This document shows positions 37,441-46,480 of a stretch of 64,000 nt of DNA, piece by piece. Below the pieces are notes generated by a model, which was given only the letters and a program-made list of their open reading frames with translations, did not search any database and was not told where the DNA came from. How positions within the stretch are numbered: the first letter of the stretch is position 1; each line of letters opens with the position of its first letter. The translations under genes and the position numbers were made by a program. Location of the stretch: assembly GCF_000720175.1 (NCBI RefSeq), contig NZ_JOIX01000031.1:1-64000 (forward strand), given 5' to 3'. The stretch comes from Streptomyces sp. NRRL S-337 (GTDB lineage: Bacteria; Actinomycetota; Actinomycetes; Streptomycetales; Streptomycetaceae).

Positions 37441-37731
37441 ATGGAAAACCTGCTTCCCGGCATAGCCCTCGTCGTCCTCGCCCTCGCCGTCCTGTCCTCC
37501 TCCACCGACCGCCGCTCCAAAACGCTGGAATTGCGGCTCACCCGGCTGGAGAACAAGGTGGACCTGCTCCTCGCCCACGCCGGCATCGAGGAGCCGCAGG
37601 ACCCCCGGCTGGCCGAGATCGACGAACTGCTGGCGAAGGGCAAGAAGATCCAGGCGATCAAGCTCCACCGTGAGCTGACCGGCTCCGGACTCGCCGAGGC
37701 CAAGGAAGCGGTCGAACGCCGCGCCCGCTGA
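37441..37731 (+). CDS. Membrane-anchored protein with ribosomal L7/L12 C-terminal-like domain
   Basis: A 96-residue protein. It has an N-terminal hydrophobic helix (LLPGIALVVLALAVLSS), a short coiled segment (TLELRLTRLENKVDLLLAHAG) and a C-terminal IDELLAKGKKIQAIKLHRELTGSGLAEAKEAVER that matches the L7/L12 C-terminal fold. It is not a ribosomal stalk protein because it lacks the L10-binding N-terminus. The role is unknown; tethering a translation factor or another protein at the membrane is only a guess. Confidence 0.8.
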   Translation: MENLLPGIALVVLALAVLSSSTDRRSKTLELRLTRLENKVDLLLAHAGIEEPQDPRLAEIDELLAKGKKIQAIKLHRELTGSGLAEAKEAVERRAR

Positions 37732-37958
37732 CGGCCCGCCGGACGCACCGGCCGGCCGGCCGACGTACGAGGTGCCCGCCCGCCGGACGGACGCGGTGCC
37801 GGTGGGCCACGGTGTCGGTGGGACAGCGCGCCGTGACGACCGCGGCGGATGCGGGGACGGCCCCGTGGGCAGAGGATGGCCAGAAGGGCCCCCGGGCCCC
37901 GCGGCCCTTCCCGCGGCCCCCGCCGGGCCGCCCCGCCCACCACAGGGAGCGAGAGCCG

Positions 37959-39437
37959 ATGGCAGCGACCCCAGCGACCCCGGCCGCCGACGAGGCCTAC
38001 GACGTCATCGTGCTCGGCGCCGGACCCACCGGCGAGAACCTCGCCGACCGCGCCCACGCCGCCGGCCTGAGCGCCGTCATCGTCGAGAGCGAACTCGTCG
38101 GCGGCGAATGCTCCTACTGGGCCTGCATGCCCAGCAAGGCCCTGCTCCGCCCGGTCACCGCCCGCTCCGAGGCCCGCCGCGTCCCCGGCGTCCAGGACGC
38201 GGCCCAAGGCCCCCTGGACGCCCCCGCCGTCCTCACCCGCCGGGACGCCGTCGCCGCCCACTGGAAGGACGACGGCCAGGTCCGCTGGCTCGACTCGGCC
38301 GGCATCGACCTCGTCCGCGGCCACGGCCGGCTCGCCGGCCCCCGCCGCGTCGTCGTCGACGGGGAACGCACCCTCACCGCCCGGCACGCGGTCGCGGTCT
38401 GCACCGGCAGCCGCCCGGTCCTCCCGCCCGTCCCCGGCCTCGCCGAGGCCCGCCCTTGGACCAGCCGCGCCGCCACCAGCTCCAAGGCCGTGCCCGGCCG
38501 CCTCGTCGTGGTCGGCGGCGGCGTCGTCGGCGTCGAGATGGCCACCGCCTGGCACGCCCTGGGCGCCTCCGTCACGCTCCTGGTCCGCGGCGACGGCCTG
38601 CTGCCCCGCATGGAACCCTTCGCCGGCCACCTCGTCGCCGCCTCCCTCACCGAGGCCGGCGTCGACCTGCGCACCGGCGTCGAGGTCCGCGAGGTCCGCC
38701 GGGAGATCCCCGGCGGCCCGGTCACCGTCGTCCTCGACGCTCCCCCCGCACCCGGCGGACCCGGAGGCGCCCACCGGGACGAGATCGTCGCCGACGAACT
38801 GCTCATCGCCACCGGACGCGCCCCGCGCACCGCCGACATCGGCCTCGACACGGTCGGCCTGGCGCCCGGCTCCTGGCTCGACGTCGACGACAGCTGCCGG
38901 GTGACCGGCGTGACCGGCGGCTGGCTCTACGGCGTCGGCGACGTCAACCACCGCGCCCTCCTGACCCACCAGGGCAAATACCAGGCCAGGATCGCCGGCG
39001 CCGCCATCGCCGCCCGCGCCCGCGGCGTCCCCATCCTGGAATCCGACCCCTGGGGCGCGCACGCCGCCACCGCGGACACCCGCGCCGTCCCCCAGGTCGT
39101 CTTCAGCGACCCCGAAGCCGCCTCCGTCGGCCTGACCGCCGCCGCGGCCGAACGCGCCGGACACCGCTTCCAGGTCGTCGACCAGGACCTCGGCGCGATC
39201 GCCGGAGCCTTCCTGTACGCCGACGGCTACCGCGGCCGCGCCCGCATGGTCGTCGACCTCGACCGCGAGGTGCTGCTCGGCGCCACCTTCGTCGGCCCGG
39301 GCGTCGGCGAACTGCTGCACTCGGCGACCGTCGCGGTGGCCGGCGAGGTCCCCATCGAGCGGCTGTGGCACGCGGTCCCGGCCTACCCGACCATCAGCGA
39401 GGTGTGGCTGCGGCTGCTGGAGACCTACCGCGGCTGA
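37959..39437 (+). CDS. Pyridine nucleotide-disulfide oxidoreductase (class I)
   Basis: A 492-residue FAD flavoprotein related to dihydrolipoamide dehydrogenase and mercuric reductase. The FAD motif is VIVLGAGPTGENLADRAHAAG, the redox-active pair is CSYWAC in GGECSYWACMPSKALLRP, the NAD(P) motif is VVVGGGVVGVEMATAWHALG, and the second FAD motif is WLYGVGDVNHRALLTHQGKYQ. The C-terminal dimer interface ends in HAVPAYPTISEVWLRLLE, with the His of the HxxPT-like active site. There is no lipoyl partner nearby, so substrate is unknown. ATG 37959 follows GGGAGCGAGAG. Confidence 0.88.
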   Translation: MAATPATPAADEAYDVIVLGAGPTGENLADRAHAAGLSAVIVESELVGGECSYWACMPSKALLRPVTARSEARRVPGVQDAAQGPLDAPAVLTRRDAVAAHWKDDGQVRWLDSAGIDLVRGHGRLAGPRRVVVDGERTLTARHAVAVCTGSRPVLPPVPGLAEARPWTSRAATSSKAVPGRLVVVGGGVVGVEMATAWHALGASVTLLVRGDGLLPRMEPFAGHLVAASLTEAGVDLRTGVEVREVRREIPGGPVTVVLDAPPAPGGPGGAHRDEIVADELLIATGRAPRTADIGLDTVGLAPGSWLDVDDSCRVTGVTGGWLYGVGDVNHRALLTHQGKYQARIAGAAIAARARGVPILESDPWGAHAATADTRAVPQVVFSDPEAASVGLTAAAAERAGHRFQVVDQDLGAIAGAFLYADGYRGRARMVVDLDREVLLGATFVGPGVGELLHSATVAVAGEVPIERLWHAVPAYPTISEVWLRLLETYRG

Positions 39438-39503
39438 CCCACCGGCCGACCGGGCCGGCCGGCCGACCGCCGGGGGAAGGGCCTTCGCACCCCCGGCCGG
39501 CCC

Positions 39504-39989
39504 CTACGCCCCCGGCTCCGGCGAGTCGTCCGCCGACCACCCGGACGACTCGCCGCCCGGCCACGGTTCGTCCCGGGACGCCATCGCGAACAGCTCACTC
39601 AGCCCTTTGTCCAGGTCCAGATGCCCCTGCTCCGCCCCGGGCGGCACCACCCGCAGGGTGCGCTCCAGCCACGCCGAGACCGCCGTCGCCGGCGCCTCCA
39701 GCAGCGCCTCCCCGTCCGGCGAGTCCAGCGCCATGCACACCAGGCTCCGGCCGTCCACCTTCACCGGCCACACCCGCACATCACCCTCGCCGCACGGCCG
39801 GAACACGCCCTCCACCAGCAGCTCACGGGCGAACGTCCAGTTCACCGGCGCGTCCGACCCGACATGGAAGGTGACATGGACGGCGTAGGGGTCATCGGTC
39901 CGGTACGTCAGCCGCGCCGGCACCGGAACGCAGCGCTCCGGGGACAGCACCAGGCCCAGTTCCAGTTCTCGTTCCACCACGGTGTGCAT
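39504..39989 (-). CDS. ssgG: SsgA-like protein (sporulation/cell division), probably SsgG
   Basis: A 161-residue SALP family protein, found only in morphologically complex actinomycetes. The core is VERELELGLVLSPERCVPVPARLTYRTDDPYAVHVTFH, WTFARELLVEGVFRPCGEGDVRVWP, and SPDGEALLEAPATAVSAWLERTLRVVPPG. SALPs steer septum placement and wall remodelling in sporulation. The assignment to SsgG rests on its position near hppD and the RDD genes. The start MHTVVEREL fits family N-termini; an in-frame ATG six codons upstream (40005-40007) is possible. Confidence 0.88.
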   Translation of the reverse strand: MHTVVERELELGLVLSPERCVPVPARLTYRTDDPYAVHVTFHVGSDAPVNWTFARELLVEGVFRPCGEGDVRVWPVKVDGRSLVCMALDSPDGEALLEAPATAVSAWLERTLRVVPPGAEQGHLDLDKGLSELFAMASRDEPWPGGESSGWSADDSPEPGA

Positions 39990-40230
39990 GAGCTCCGCCT
40001 CTCCCATCCCGCCTGCCGCGGACGCCCGGGACCGGGCCCGCACCAGGAGAGAGGCACCGGATGCCGGACTCTTACACGACTTCGTACAACTTTTTTCCCG
40101 GGCCTCTTCCAGGTGGCGTTGAGCGGGCACAGGCACGGTAGTGACCCGGGGTCTGATAGATGTGGACGCCGCGTTGCGGCAGACTGCACCCCACACCCAC
40201 CAGGCCGAGAACAGATACGGGACTTCGGAC

Positions 40231-41796
40231 ATGAGCGCCCCTACCTCAGGATCCGCCGGCGGCAGCCCCACGCCAGGCTTCTACCCGGACCCGTCCATCC
40301 CCGGCTACATCCGGTACTGGAACGGTGCCGCATGGGTGCCGGGCACCAGCCGCCCCGCCCCCGCCGAGGGCGAGGCGATGCCCGCCCCGCCGCCCGGCAT
40401 GACCGCGCCACCCGCCGCTCCCACGCCCGCCGTCGAGGAGACCGGCCCGGTCTTCCTCGACGAGGACGAGCCGGCCGGCGGCGCCGGGCTGCCCGCGGTG
40501 CGCCGCAGCGGCGAGGTCGAGACCCGGCCCGCCGCCGCGGGCTGGGACGACCCGGCCCGGCTGCACGGCACCGGCCCGGAACCGGCCGCCGCCTGGCAGG
40601 CCGACGCCTCCCGGCAGAGCGGCTTCGGCAACGAGACCGACCGCCGCATCTCCTGGGGCGCCCCCGACCAGGCCCCCGCCGGCACCCCGTCCGGCGCCGC
40701 CTCCTGGGGCCCGGTGCCGCAGCAGCGCGACGACCGGCCCGCCACCGACCCCGCGTCCGGCGACGTGCCCGGCACGTCCTCCACCGCGACGCCCGCGCCC
40801 GGCGCCCCCCGCACCCCCGACGCCCCGTCCGACGGGACCGTCGCCATCCGCGCAGTCAACCCGGCCGCCCGCCGCCCGAACTCCGGCGACCACGGCACCA
40901 CGGCGATCCGCGCGGTACGCCCCGGCGCCGCCAAGCCGGCCAAGGGCAACGAGACCATGGCGATCCGCGTCGCGGGCGGCGGCCGCAACGCCTCCCCGAC
41001 GCCCGGCGGCGCCCCGCAGTCGCTGCCGTCCGTCGGCGCCCCGGCCCAGCAGAACCCGGCCCAGCAGAGCCCCGCACCGCAGAACCCGGCACCGCAGAAC
41101 CCGGCACCGCACCAGGGACAGCCGGCCCCCGGCGGGCAGCCGTCCGCCCCCGCGGCCGGTTTCCCGGCGCAGCACGCCCCCGCTCCCGCCGCCCCCGCCC
41201 CCACCGCGCCCCCGGCCTCCGGGCCCGCCCAGGGCGCCGGCGCCGAGGGCGTCATCCCCTGGAAGCCGCCGAGCGCCGCCGACCCCTTCTTCGCGGCCGC
41301 CCAGGCCGCGCAGGGCCACCCGGCCGGACTCGGCCGCCGGCTCGCCGCCCGGCTGATCGACACCCTCGTGCTGGGCGCGGCCACCGCCGCCGTCGCGGTC
41401 CCGATGTGGAGCACCGTCACCGACCACATCGACGCCAAGGTCGAGGCGGCCAAGCAGTCCGGCCGCCAGGTGACGGTCTATCTGATCGACGGCACCACCG
41501 CCCCGGTCCTCGCCACGATCCTCGCCGTCCTGCTCATCGGCGGTGCGCTCTACGAGGCGCTGCCGGTCCTCAAGTGGGGCCGCACACTGGGCAAGAAGCT
41601 GTGCGGCGTACGGGTGCTGGACATCGAGAGCCACGACACCCCGATGCTCGCCGCCGCGCTCAAGCGCTGGTTCTGCTACAGCGTGCTCGGCGTCCTCGCC
41701 ATCGGCGTGGTGAACGTCGTCTGGTGCGTGGTCGACCGCCCGTGGCGGCAGTGCTGGCACGACAAGCTGGCCCGGACGTTCGTCGCCGCCGACTGA
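40231..41796 (+). CDS. RDD family membrane protein with DUF2510 N-terminus
   Basis: A 521-residue protein. Residues 15-40 (GFYPDPSIPGYIRYWNGAAWVPGTS) are a DUF2510 motif. A roughly 330-residue low-complexity linker rich in Pro/Ala/Gln follows, with repeated QNPAPQNPAPQ and three copies of a T-x-AIR unit (TVAIRAV, TTAIRAV, TMAIRVA). The C-terminal RDD domain has helices ARLIDTLVLGAATAAVAVPM, VLATILAVLLIGGALYEAL and WFCYSVLGVLAIGVVNVVWC, ending in the typical DRPWRQCWHDKLARTFV. Function is unknown; RDD domains are proposed in transport or Na+/H+ exchange. Confidence 0.88.
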   Translation: MSAPTSGSAGGSPTPGFYPDPSIPGYIRYWNGAAWVPGTSRPAPAEGEAMPAPPPGMTAPPAAPTPAVEETGPVFLDEDEPAGGAGLPAVRRSGEVETRPAAAGWDDPARLHGTGPEPAAAWQADASRQSGFGNETDRRISWGAPDQAPAGTPSGAASWGPVPQQRDDRPATDPASGDVPGTSSTATPAPGAPRTPDAPSDGTVAIRAVNPAARRPNSGDHGTTAIRAVRPGAAKPAKGNETMAIRVAGGGRNASPTPGGAPQSLPSVGAPAQQNPAQQSPAPQNPAPQNPAPHQGQPAPGGQPSAPAAGFPAQHAPAPAAPAPTAPPASGPAQGAGAEGVIPWKPPSAADPFFAAAQAAQGHPAGLGRRLAARLIDTLVLGAATAAVAVPMWSTVTDHIDAKVEAAKQSGRQVTVYLIDGTTAPVLATILAVLLIGGALYEALPVLKWGRTLGKKLCGVRVLDIESHDTPMLAAALKRWFCYSVLGVLAIGVVNVVWCVVDRPWRQCWHDKLARTFVAAD

Positions 41797-41898
41797 TCAG
41801 CCCGCCGCTCCGCCCCGGCTGATCCGCCCGACCGGAATCCGTCCCCCGAACGGACGTGGCCGGATGCGGACGGCCGCGACAAGGGGTCGACTCGGGCC

Positions 41899-42609
41899 AT
41901 GAGCACCGACCAGCCCGGCAACGGCTCCCCCCGTAACAACGCACCGCAGGGCGGCGGCACGGGCGGCGGCGAAGGCGGCGCACCTCCCCCGGGCGGGACC
42001 CCGCCGCCCGGCGGGACGCCTCCCTCCGGTGGGACGCCGCCGCCCGGTGGGACGCCGCCTGGTGGGACGCCGCCCTACGGTGGTTCCCCGTACGGCGGCG
42101 GCCCCTACGGTGACCCCTACGGCAGCGGGTACGGCGCCGACCCGCTGGCCGGTATGCCGCCGCTGGCGAACCGCGGCCGCCGGCTGGTCGCACGCATCAT
42201 CGACGCCCTCCTCATCGGCGTCCCGGTCTCCATCATCATGTACGTGATCGTCGGCGGGGTGGACTACTTCTCCACCAGCAGCACCCAGGCCGGCAGACAG
42301 TCCACGGTGTCGGGCGTCACGATGCTCGCGTACCTGATCTACGAAGGGCTGATGCTCGCCAACCGCGGCCAGACCGTCGGCAAGATGGCGATGAAGATCC
42401 GGGTGGCGATGCTCGCGAACGGCTCGATCCCGACCGGCCAGGCGGCCTGGATCCGCGCCGCCGTCTACACCCTGCCGGAGATCGTGCCGTGCTGCGGCTT
42501 CATCTTCTGGCTGGTGAACGTGTTGTGGTGCACCTGGGACAAGCCGTACCAGCAGTGCCTGCACGACAAGGCGGCGAAAACGGTGGTGGTCTCCACGGAG
42601 CCGCGGTAA
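41899..42609 (+). CDS. RDD family membrane protein
   Basis: A 236-residue paralogue of the preceding gene without DUF2510. The first 85 residues are repeats of PPPGGT/PPGGTP followed by YGG units, typical of Streptomyces membrane-protein tails. The RDD domain has GRRLVARIIDALLIGVPVSIIMYVIVGG, MLAYLIYEGLMLANRGQTVGKMAMKIRV and GFIFWLVNVLWCTWDKPYQQCLHDKAAKTVV. It is 102 bp downstream of its paralogue, and the pair likely arose by tandem duplication. Confidence 0.9.
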   Translation: MSTDQPGNGSPRNNAPQGGGTGGGEGGAPPPGGTPPPGGTPPSGGTPPPGGTPPGGTPPYGGSPYGGGPYGDPYGSGYGADPLAGMPPLANRGRRLVARIIDALLIGVPVSIIMYVIVGGVDYFSTSSTQAGRQSTVSGVTMLAYLIYEGLMLANRGQTVGKMAMKIRVAMLANGSIPTGQAAWIRAAVYTLPEIVPCCGFIFWLVNVLWCTWDKPYQQCLHDKAAKTVVVSTEPR

Positions 42610-42676
42610 CCGGAAACCGGGGTACAGCCATGGCCCGCAACCCGGGGCCCACAACCCGGAGCCCGGAGCCCGGCGC

Positions 42677-43006
42677 TCAGCGCGAGTGCTCGCCGACCCG
42701 GGCCTCCGGCGCGCCGGCCGTCCCGGTCAGCCGCGGCCGCGGCACCCGGTCGTACGGCGACGGCACGGCCCTCAAGGGGGCAGGTGCGGCCGGCGACTTG
42801 GCCCGTACGACGTGCCGGCGGACGACCCGGGACACTCCGGGCATCGGCGCCGTCATCGCGACCAGCAGTCCGAGCCCGAGTCCGGCGATGGCGATGACCG
42901 CGACCCCGATCCCGGTCTGCGTCTGCGAGAGCAGCAGCATCGCGAGGGTGGAGAGAAAGACGGTGGCCGAACCGTAGGCGAGCTGGGTGGCGGTAGGACG
43001 AGGCAT
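42677..43006 (-). CDS. Small membrane protein, unknown function
   Basis: A 109-residue protein with two predicted membrane helices (ATVFLSTLAMLLLSQTQTG and GVAVIAIAGLGLGLLVAMTAPM) and a basic, Pro-rich cytoplasmic tail. No family is recognised. It is convergent with the RDD gene. The start at 43006 begins the hydrophobic segment after TQLAYGS. Confidence 0.75.
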   Translation of the reverse strand: MPRPTATQLAYGSATVFLSTLAMLLLSQTQTGIGVAVIAIAGLGLGLLVAMTAPMPGVSRVVRRHVVRAKSPAAPAPLRAVPSPYDRVPRPRLTGTAGAPEARVGEHSR

Positions 43007-43446
43007 GGCGGAATCCGTCCTCGGAGGGTCGGCAGGGAGGGTCGGTCAAGGGCGCGCCATCACACGAGCCTACGGTCCTTACTGCCCGAGCGGAACGGCA
43101 AGTAAGCGTGACCTAACCCACCAGGCGGGGGCACAGGGGGCGCACACGGCAAGCGCGTGAACGTATGTGCGGGGGCGTCCTGGCTGTTGACAATGGGGGC
43201 GCATGTCCGGCGGGCATATACGCCCGGTCTCTGCGCCGACTATCCGGACCCGCTCCTTCCGGCCCGCTCCCAACTCCCTTGCCCGACCGGGCCGTTCACC
43301 ATCCGGACAGCTGTCCGATACCCGTAATCGGCGGACCGGTTAACGTACTTCGGCGATGTGACCAAGTCAAGACCTGTCTTTTCCCCCGTACTTCCGGTCG
43401 AATGCCCTCGAACAGTGACCGTGTTCGAAGGGGAGGACCGCTCCAA
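43007..43446 (+). other. Regulatory region upstream of M6 protease gene
   Basis: The 440 bp contain no gene that I trust. The sequence is less GC-rich than coding DNA and includes TTGACA (43187-43192) and a TATAC (43215-43219), but their spacing is too long for one standard promoter. The stretch GGTTAACGTACTTCGG (43338-43353) is a relatively AT-rich candidate promoter zone. Confidence 0.4.
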
Positions 43447-45837
43447 GTGAGAGAGCAGAGAAGACCGTTCAGACCGGCCGCCTTGGCCACGGCGATCGCC
43501 GTGATCGGGGCGGCCGCTTTGTCTTCGGGGGTGGCGATGGCCGACGCGCAGGGCCCGTCGCCCGTCGCCCGGCACCAGGACCCGGCGCCCGAGCGCAACG
43601 TGGACCACGACCTCAAGGGCCCCTACAGCGAGCGGCAGCAGGCCGCCCGCAAGGAGGCGCTCCAGCAGGTCATCTCCGGCGAGGCCAAGGCCACCGACCG
43701 GGGCGGCTCGAAGGTCGTCAAGCTCGGCCGCAGCAAGTACGTCGAGCTGGCCCGGCAGAAGACCGACAAGATCTTCACCATCCTCGTGGACTTCGGCGAC
43801 AAGGTCGACAACACCACGATGTTCGACCCGGACGGCGACGGCCCCAAGCCCCCGATCAAGAAGTACGGCGGCGACCCCGGCCCCGCGCACAACCAGATAG
43901 CCCAGCCGGACCGTGCCAAGGACAACAGCACGGCCTGGCAGAAGGACTACAACCAGAAGCACTTCCAGGACCTGTACTTCTCGCACGACAAGAAGAAGCA
44001 GTCGCTCGCCAAGTACTACGAGAAGCAGTCCTCGGGCCGCTACTCCGTCGACGGCGAGGTCTCCGACTGGGTCAAGGTCGACTGGAACGAGGCCCGTTAC
44101 GGCTCCAACTACTGCGGCCAGACCAACTGCGCCAACGCCTGGGACCTGATCCGCGACGGCGTCAACCAGTGGGCCAAGGACCAGAAGGCCAAGGGCCGCA
44201 CCGACGCCCAGATCAAGGCCGACCTCGCCAAGTACGACCAGTGGGACCGCTACGACCACGACGGCGACGGCAACTTCAACGAGCCCGACGGCTACATCGA
44301 CCACTTCCAGATCGTGCACGCCGGTGAGGACGAGTCCGCGGGCGGCGGCGTCCAGAAGACCAACGCGATCTGGGCGCACCGCTGGTACGCCTACGGCAGC
44401 GACGCCGGCAAGACCGGCCCCGGCGCCAACAAGGCGGGCGGCACGCAGATCGGCGACACCGGCGTCTGGGTCGGCGACTACACCATGCAGCCGGAGAACG
44501 GCGGCCTCGGCGTCTTCGCCCACGAATACGGTCACGACCTGGGCCTGCCGGACGAGTACGACACCACCGGCACCGGCGAGTCCTCCGTCGACTTCTGGTC
44601 GCTGATGTCGGGCGGCTCCTGGCTCGGCACCGGCAAGGACACCATCGGTGACCTGCCCGGCGACATGAGTGCCTGGGACAAGCTCCAGCTGGGCTGGCTC
44701 AACTACGCCAAGGCGAAGGCCGCGACGAAGTCCGCCCACAAGCTGGGCGTCGCCGAGTACAACACCAAGGACAAGCAGGCGGTGGTCGTCGAACTGCCCG
44801 CCAAGGCCGTCAAGACGGACATCGTCCCGCCCGCGGAAGGCTCCAAGCAGTGGTGGAGCGGCATGGGCGACGATCTGAAGAACACCCTCACCCGCTCCGT
44901 GGACCTCACCGGCAAGGCGAAGGCGTCGCTGAACCTCAAGGGCTGGTGGGACATCGAGAAGGACTACGACTTCCTCTACGCCGAGGTCTCCACGGACGGC
45001 GGCGCCGACTGGACCGCCCTGGACGGCACCGCGGGCGGCAAGGCCATCCCGCGTGACGGCAGCGACAAGCCCGCCCTGACCGGCACCGTCACCGCCTACC
45101 AGGACCTCAGCTACCCGCTGGACGCCTACGCGGGCAAGAAGATCGACCTGCGCTTCCGCTACCAGACCGACGGCGGCGCCGCCCAGAAGGGCTTCGCGGC
45201 CGACAGCATCAGCGTGGTCGCCGACGGCACGCCGCTGTTCAGCGACAACGCCGAGGGCGACGACAACGGCTGGACCAGCAAGGGCTTCTCGCGCATCGGC
45301 GGGTCCTTCACCAAGGACTACCCGCAGTACTACATCGCCGAGAACCGCCAGTACGTGTCGTACGACAAGACCCTCAAGGTCGGCCCGTACAACTTCGGCT
45401 GGCGGACGGCCAAGCCGACCTGGGTGGAGCACTTCCCGTTCCAGAACGGCGTGCTGATCTGGCTGTGGGACACCTCGCAGGCGGACAACAACGTCGGCCA
45501 GCACCCGGGCCACGGGCTGATCCTCCCGGTCGACGCGCACCCGACGGCCGAGCACTGGGCCGACGGCACGCTGATGCGCAACCGCTTCCAGACCTACGAC
45601 TCGACCTTCACCCGCTTCCGGACCGACGCGCTGACCCTCCACAAGGACGGCGCCGAGGTCAAGATCAGCTCGAAGAAGGGCGTCACGCTCTTCGACGACC
45701 GGCACGGCGTCTACTACGACAAGGCGAACCCGACCGGCGGTGTGATCGTTCCTGACACCAACACCCGGATCAAGATCACCAAGGAGGCCCGGGACGGCTC
45801 CACGGTGACGATCAAGGTCGCCCCTGCCGGTAAATAA
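43447..45837 (+). CDS. Secreted M6 family metalloprotease (immune inhibitor A-like)
   Basis: A 796-residue secreted zinc protease. The signal peptide has REQRRPF then ALATAIAVIGAAALSSGVAMADA. The propeptide-like region extends to about residue 110. The catalytic domain contains HEYGHDLGLPDEYD at about residue 359 (HExxHxxGxxD-type zinc site) and the downstream Met-turn-like SLMSGGSW. The C-terminal half has two MAM/CBM-like beta domains (SLNLKGWWDIEKDYDFLYAEVS...). The GTG start follows GGGGAGGACC at a longer than ideal distance. Substrates would be extracellular proteins. Confidence 0.92.
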   Translation: MREQRRPFRPAALATAIAVIGAAALSSGVAMADAQGPSPVARHQDPAPERNVDHDLKGPYSERQQAARKEALQQVISGEAKATDRGGSKVVKLGRSKYVELARQKTDKIFTILVDFGDKVDNTTMFDPDGDGPKPPIKKYGGDPGPAHNQIAQPDRAKDNSTAWQKDYNQKHFQDLYFSHDKKKQSLAKYYEKQSSGRYSVDGEVSDWVKVDWNEARYGSNYCGQTNCANAWDLIRDGVNQWAKDQKAKGRTDAQIKADLAKYDQWDRYDHDGDGNFNEPDGYIDHFQIVHAGEDESAGGGVQKTNAIWAHRWYAYGSDAGKTGPGANKAGGTQIGDTGVWVGDYTMQPENGGLGVFAHEYGHDLGLPDEYDTTGTGESSVDFWSLMSGGSWLGTGKDTIGDLPGDMSAWDKLQLGWLNYAKAKAATKSAHKLGVAEYNTKDKQAVVVELPAKAVKTDIVPPAEGSKQWWSGMGDDLKNTLTRSVDLTGKAKASLNLKGWWDIEKDYDFLYAEVSTDGGADWTALDGTAGGKAIPRDGSDKPALTGTVTAYQDLSYPLDAYAGKKIDLRFRYQTDGGAAQKGFAADSISVVADGTPLFSDNAEGDDNGWTSKGFSRIGGSFTKDYPQYYIAENRQYVSYDKTLKVGPYNFGWRTAKPTWVEHFPFQNGVLIWLWDTSQADNNVGQHPGHGLILPVDAHPTAEHWADGTLMRNRFQTYDSTFTRFRTDALTLHKDGAEVKISSKKGVTLFDDRHGVYYDKANPTGGVIVPDTNTRIKITKEARDGSTVTIKVAPAGK

Positions 45838-45864
45838 AAGATAAAACCAGCAGGTCATCACGCG

Positions 45865-45898
45865 ATCGGTCGTCGCCCCCTAGCGGGCGGCGACCGAT
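45865..45898 (+). terminator. Terminator after M6 protease gene
   Basis: A 14-bp stem, ATCGGTCGTCGCCC with GGGCGGCGACCGAT (one G-T pair), and a 6-nt loop, 27 bp past the stop. Confidence 0.75.
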
Positions 45899-45954
45899 TC
45901 GCGTTTAGATGCGCACTACAGTTCCTTGTTGACGCCAAGTCTCACGGGGGAGAT

Positions 45955-46377
45955 ATGCACATGTCCGGCGGCGGTTTCACCAGGCTTCCCGGCGGAAGCG
46001 TGGTGGTCGCCCTGTCCCTGCCCAGACCGGCCCACGGCCCGCGCTCCGGCCCGTACGAGTGCGGCTGCCGGGTCCGGGTCCTGGTGCACGCCGTGAACCG
46101 CCAGCGCGCCCTGACCAGGCTGCGCAACCTCGGCCTGCGCGCGGTCTACCTCCGCGGCAACACCGAGCCGCCCACCCCGGACGAGGTCACGGCCGTCCTG
46201 CACCACCCCGACGGCCTCGTCTGGCGCGAGACCCCCGACGACGACACCGAGTCCTGGCACCCCATACGCGCCCTCTGGCGCCCCCGCCCCATCCACCCAG
46301 CCCGCCCGCCCCATCCGACCCCCGAGCCGGCCCCCCTGAGGGGGAACGAGGACGACCGCCCGGCCTCGGCGGCCTGA
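45955..46377 (+). CDS. Conserved hypothetical protein
   Basis: A 140-residue protein of unknown function. The N-terminal half (GSVVVALSLPRPAHGPRSGPYECGCRVRVLVHAVNRQRALTRLRNLGLRAVYLRGN) looks folded, with a CGC pair; the C-terminus is Pro/Arg-rich and disordered. The start is either ATG 45955 or ATG 45961; the GGGGGAG at 45946-45952 is better placed for 45961. No signal peptide. Confidence 0.7.
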   Translation: MHMSGGGFTRLPGGSVVVALSLPRPAHGPRSGPYECGCRVRVLVHAVNRQRALTRLRNLGLRAVYLRGNTEPPTPDEVTAVLHHPDGLVWRETPDDDTESWHPIRALWRPRPIHPARPPHPTPEPAPLRGNEDDRPASAA

Positions 46378-46480
46378 GTCACGACGGCCTGAGCCACGGC
46401 GGCCCGTGGGCCGGGCGCGCCGCCCGGCCCACGGGCTCGAAGGACGCCCGGCCCACGAGCTCGAAGGGCGGCGGTGAGGC

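Noticed and set aside
43187..43219. TTGACA ... TATAC promoter before the M6 protease
   Set aside because: The boxes are more than 20 bp apart and about 230 bp from the start codon, so I do not call it a promoter.
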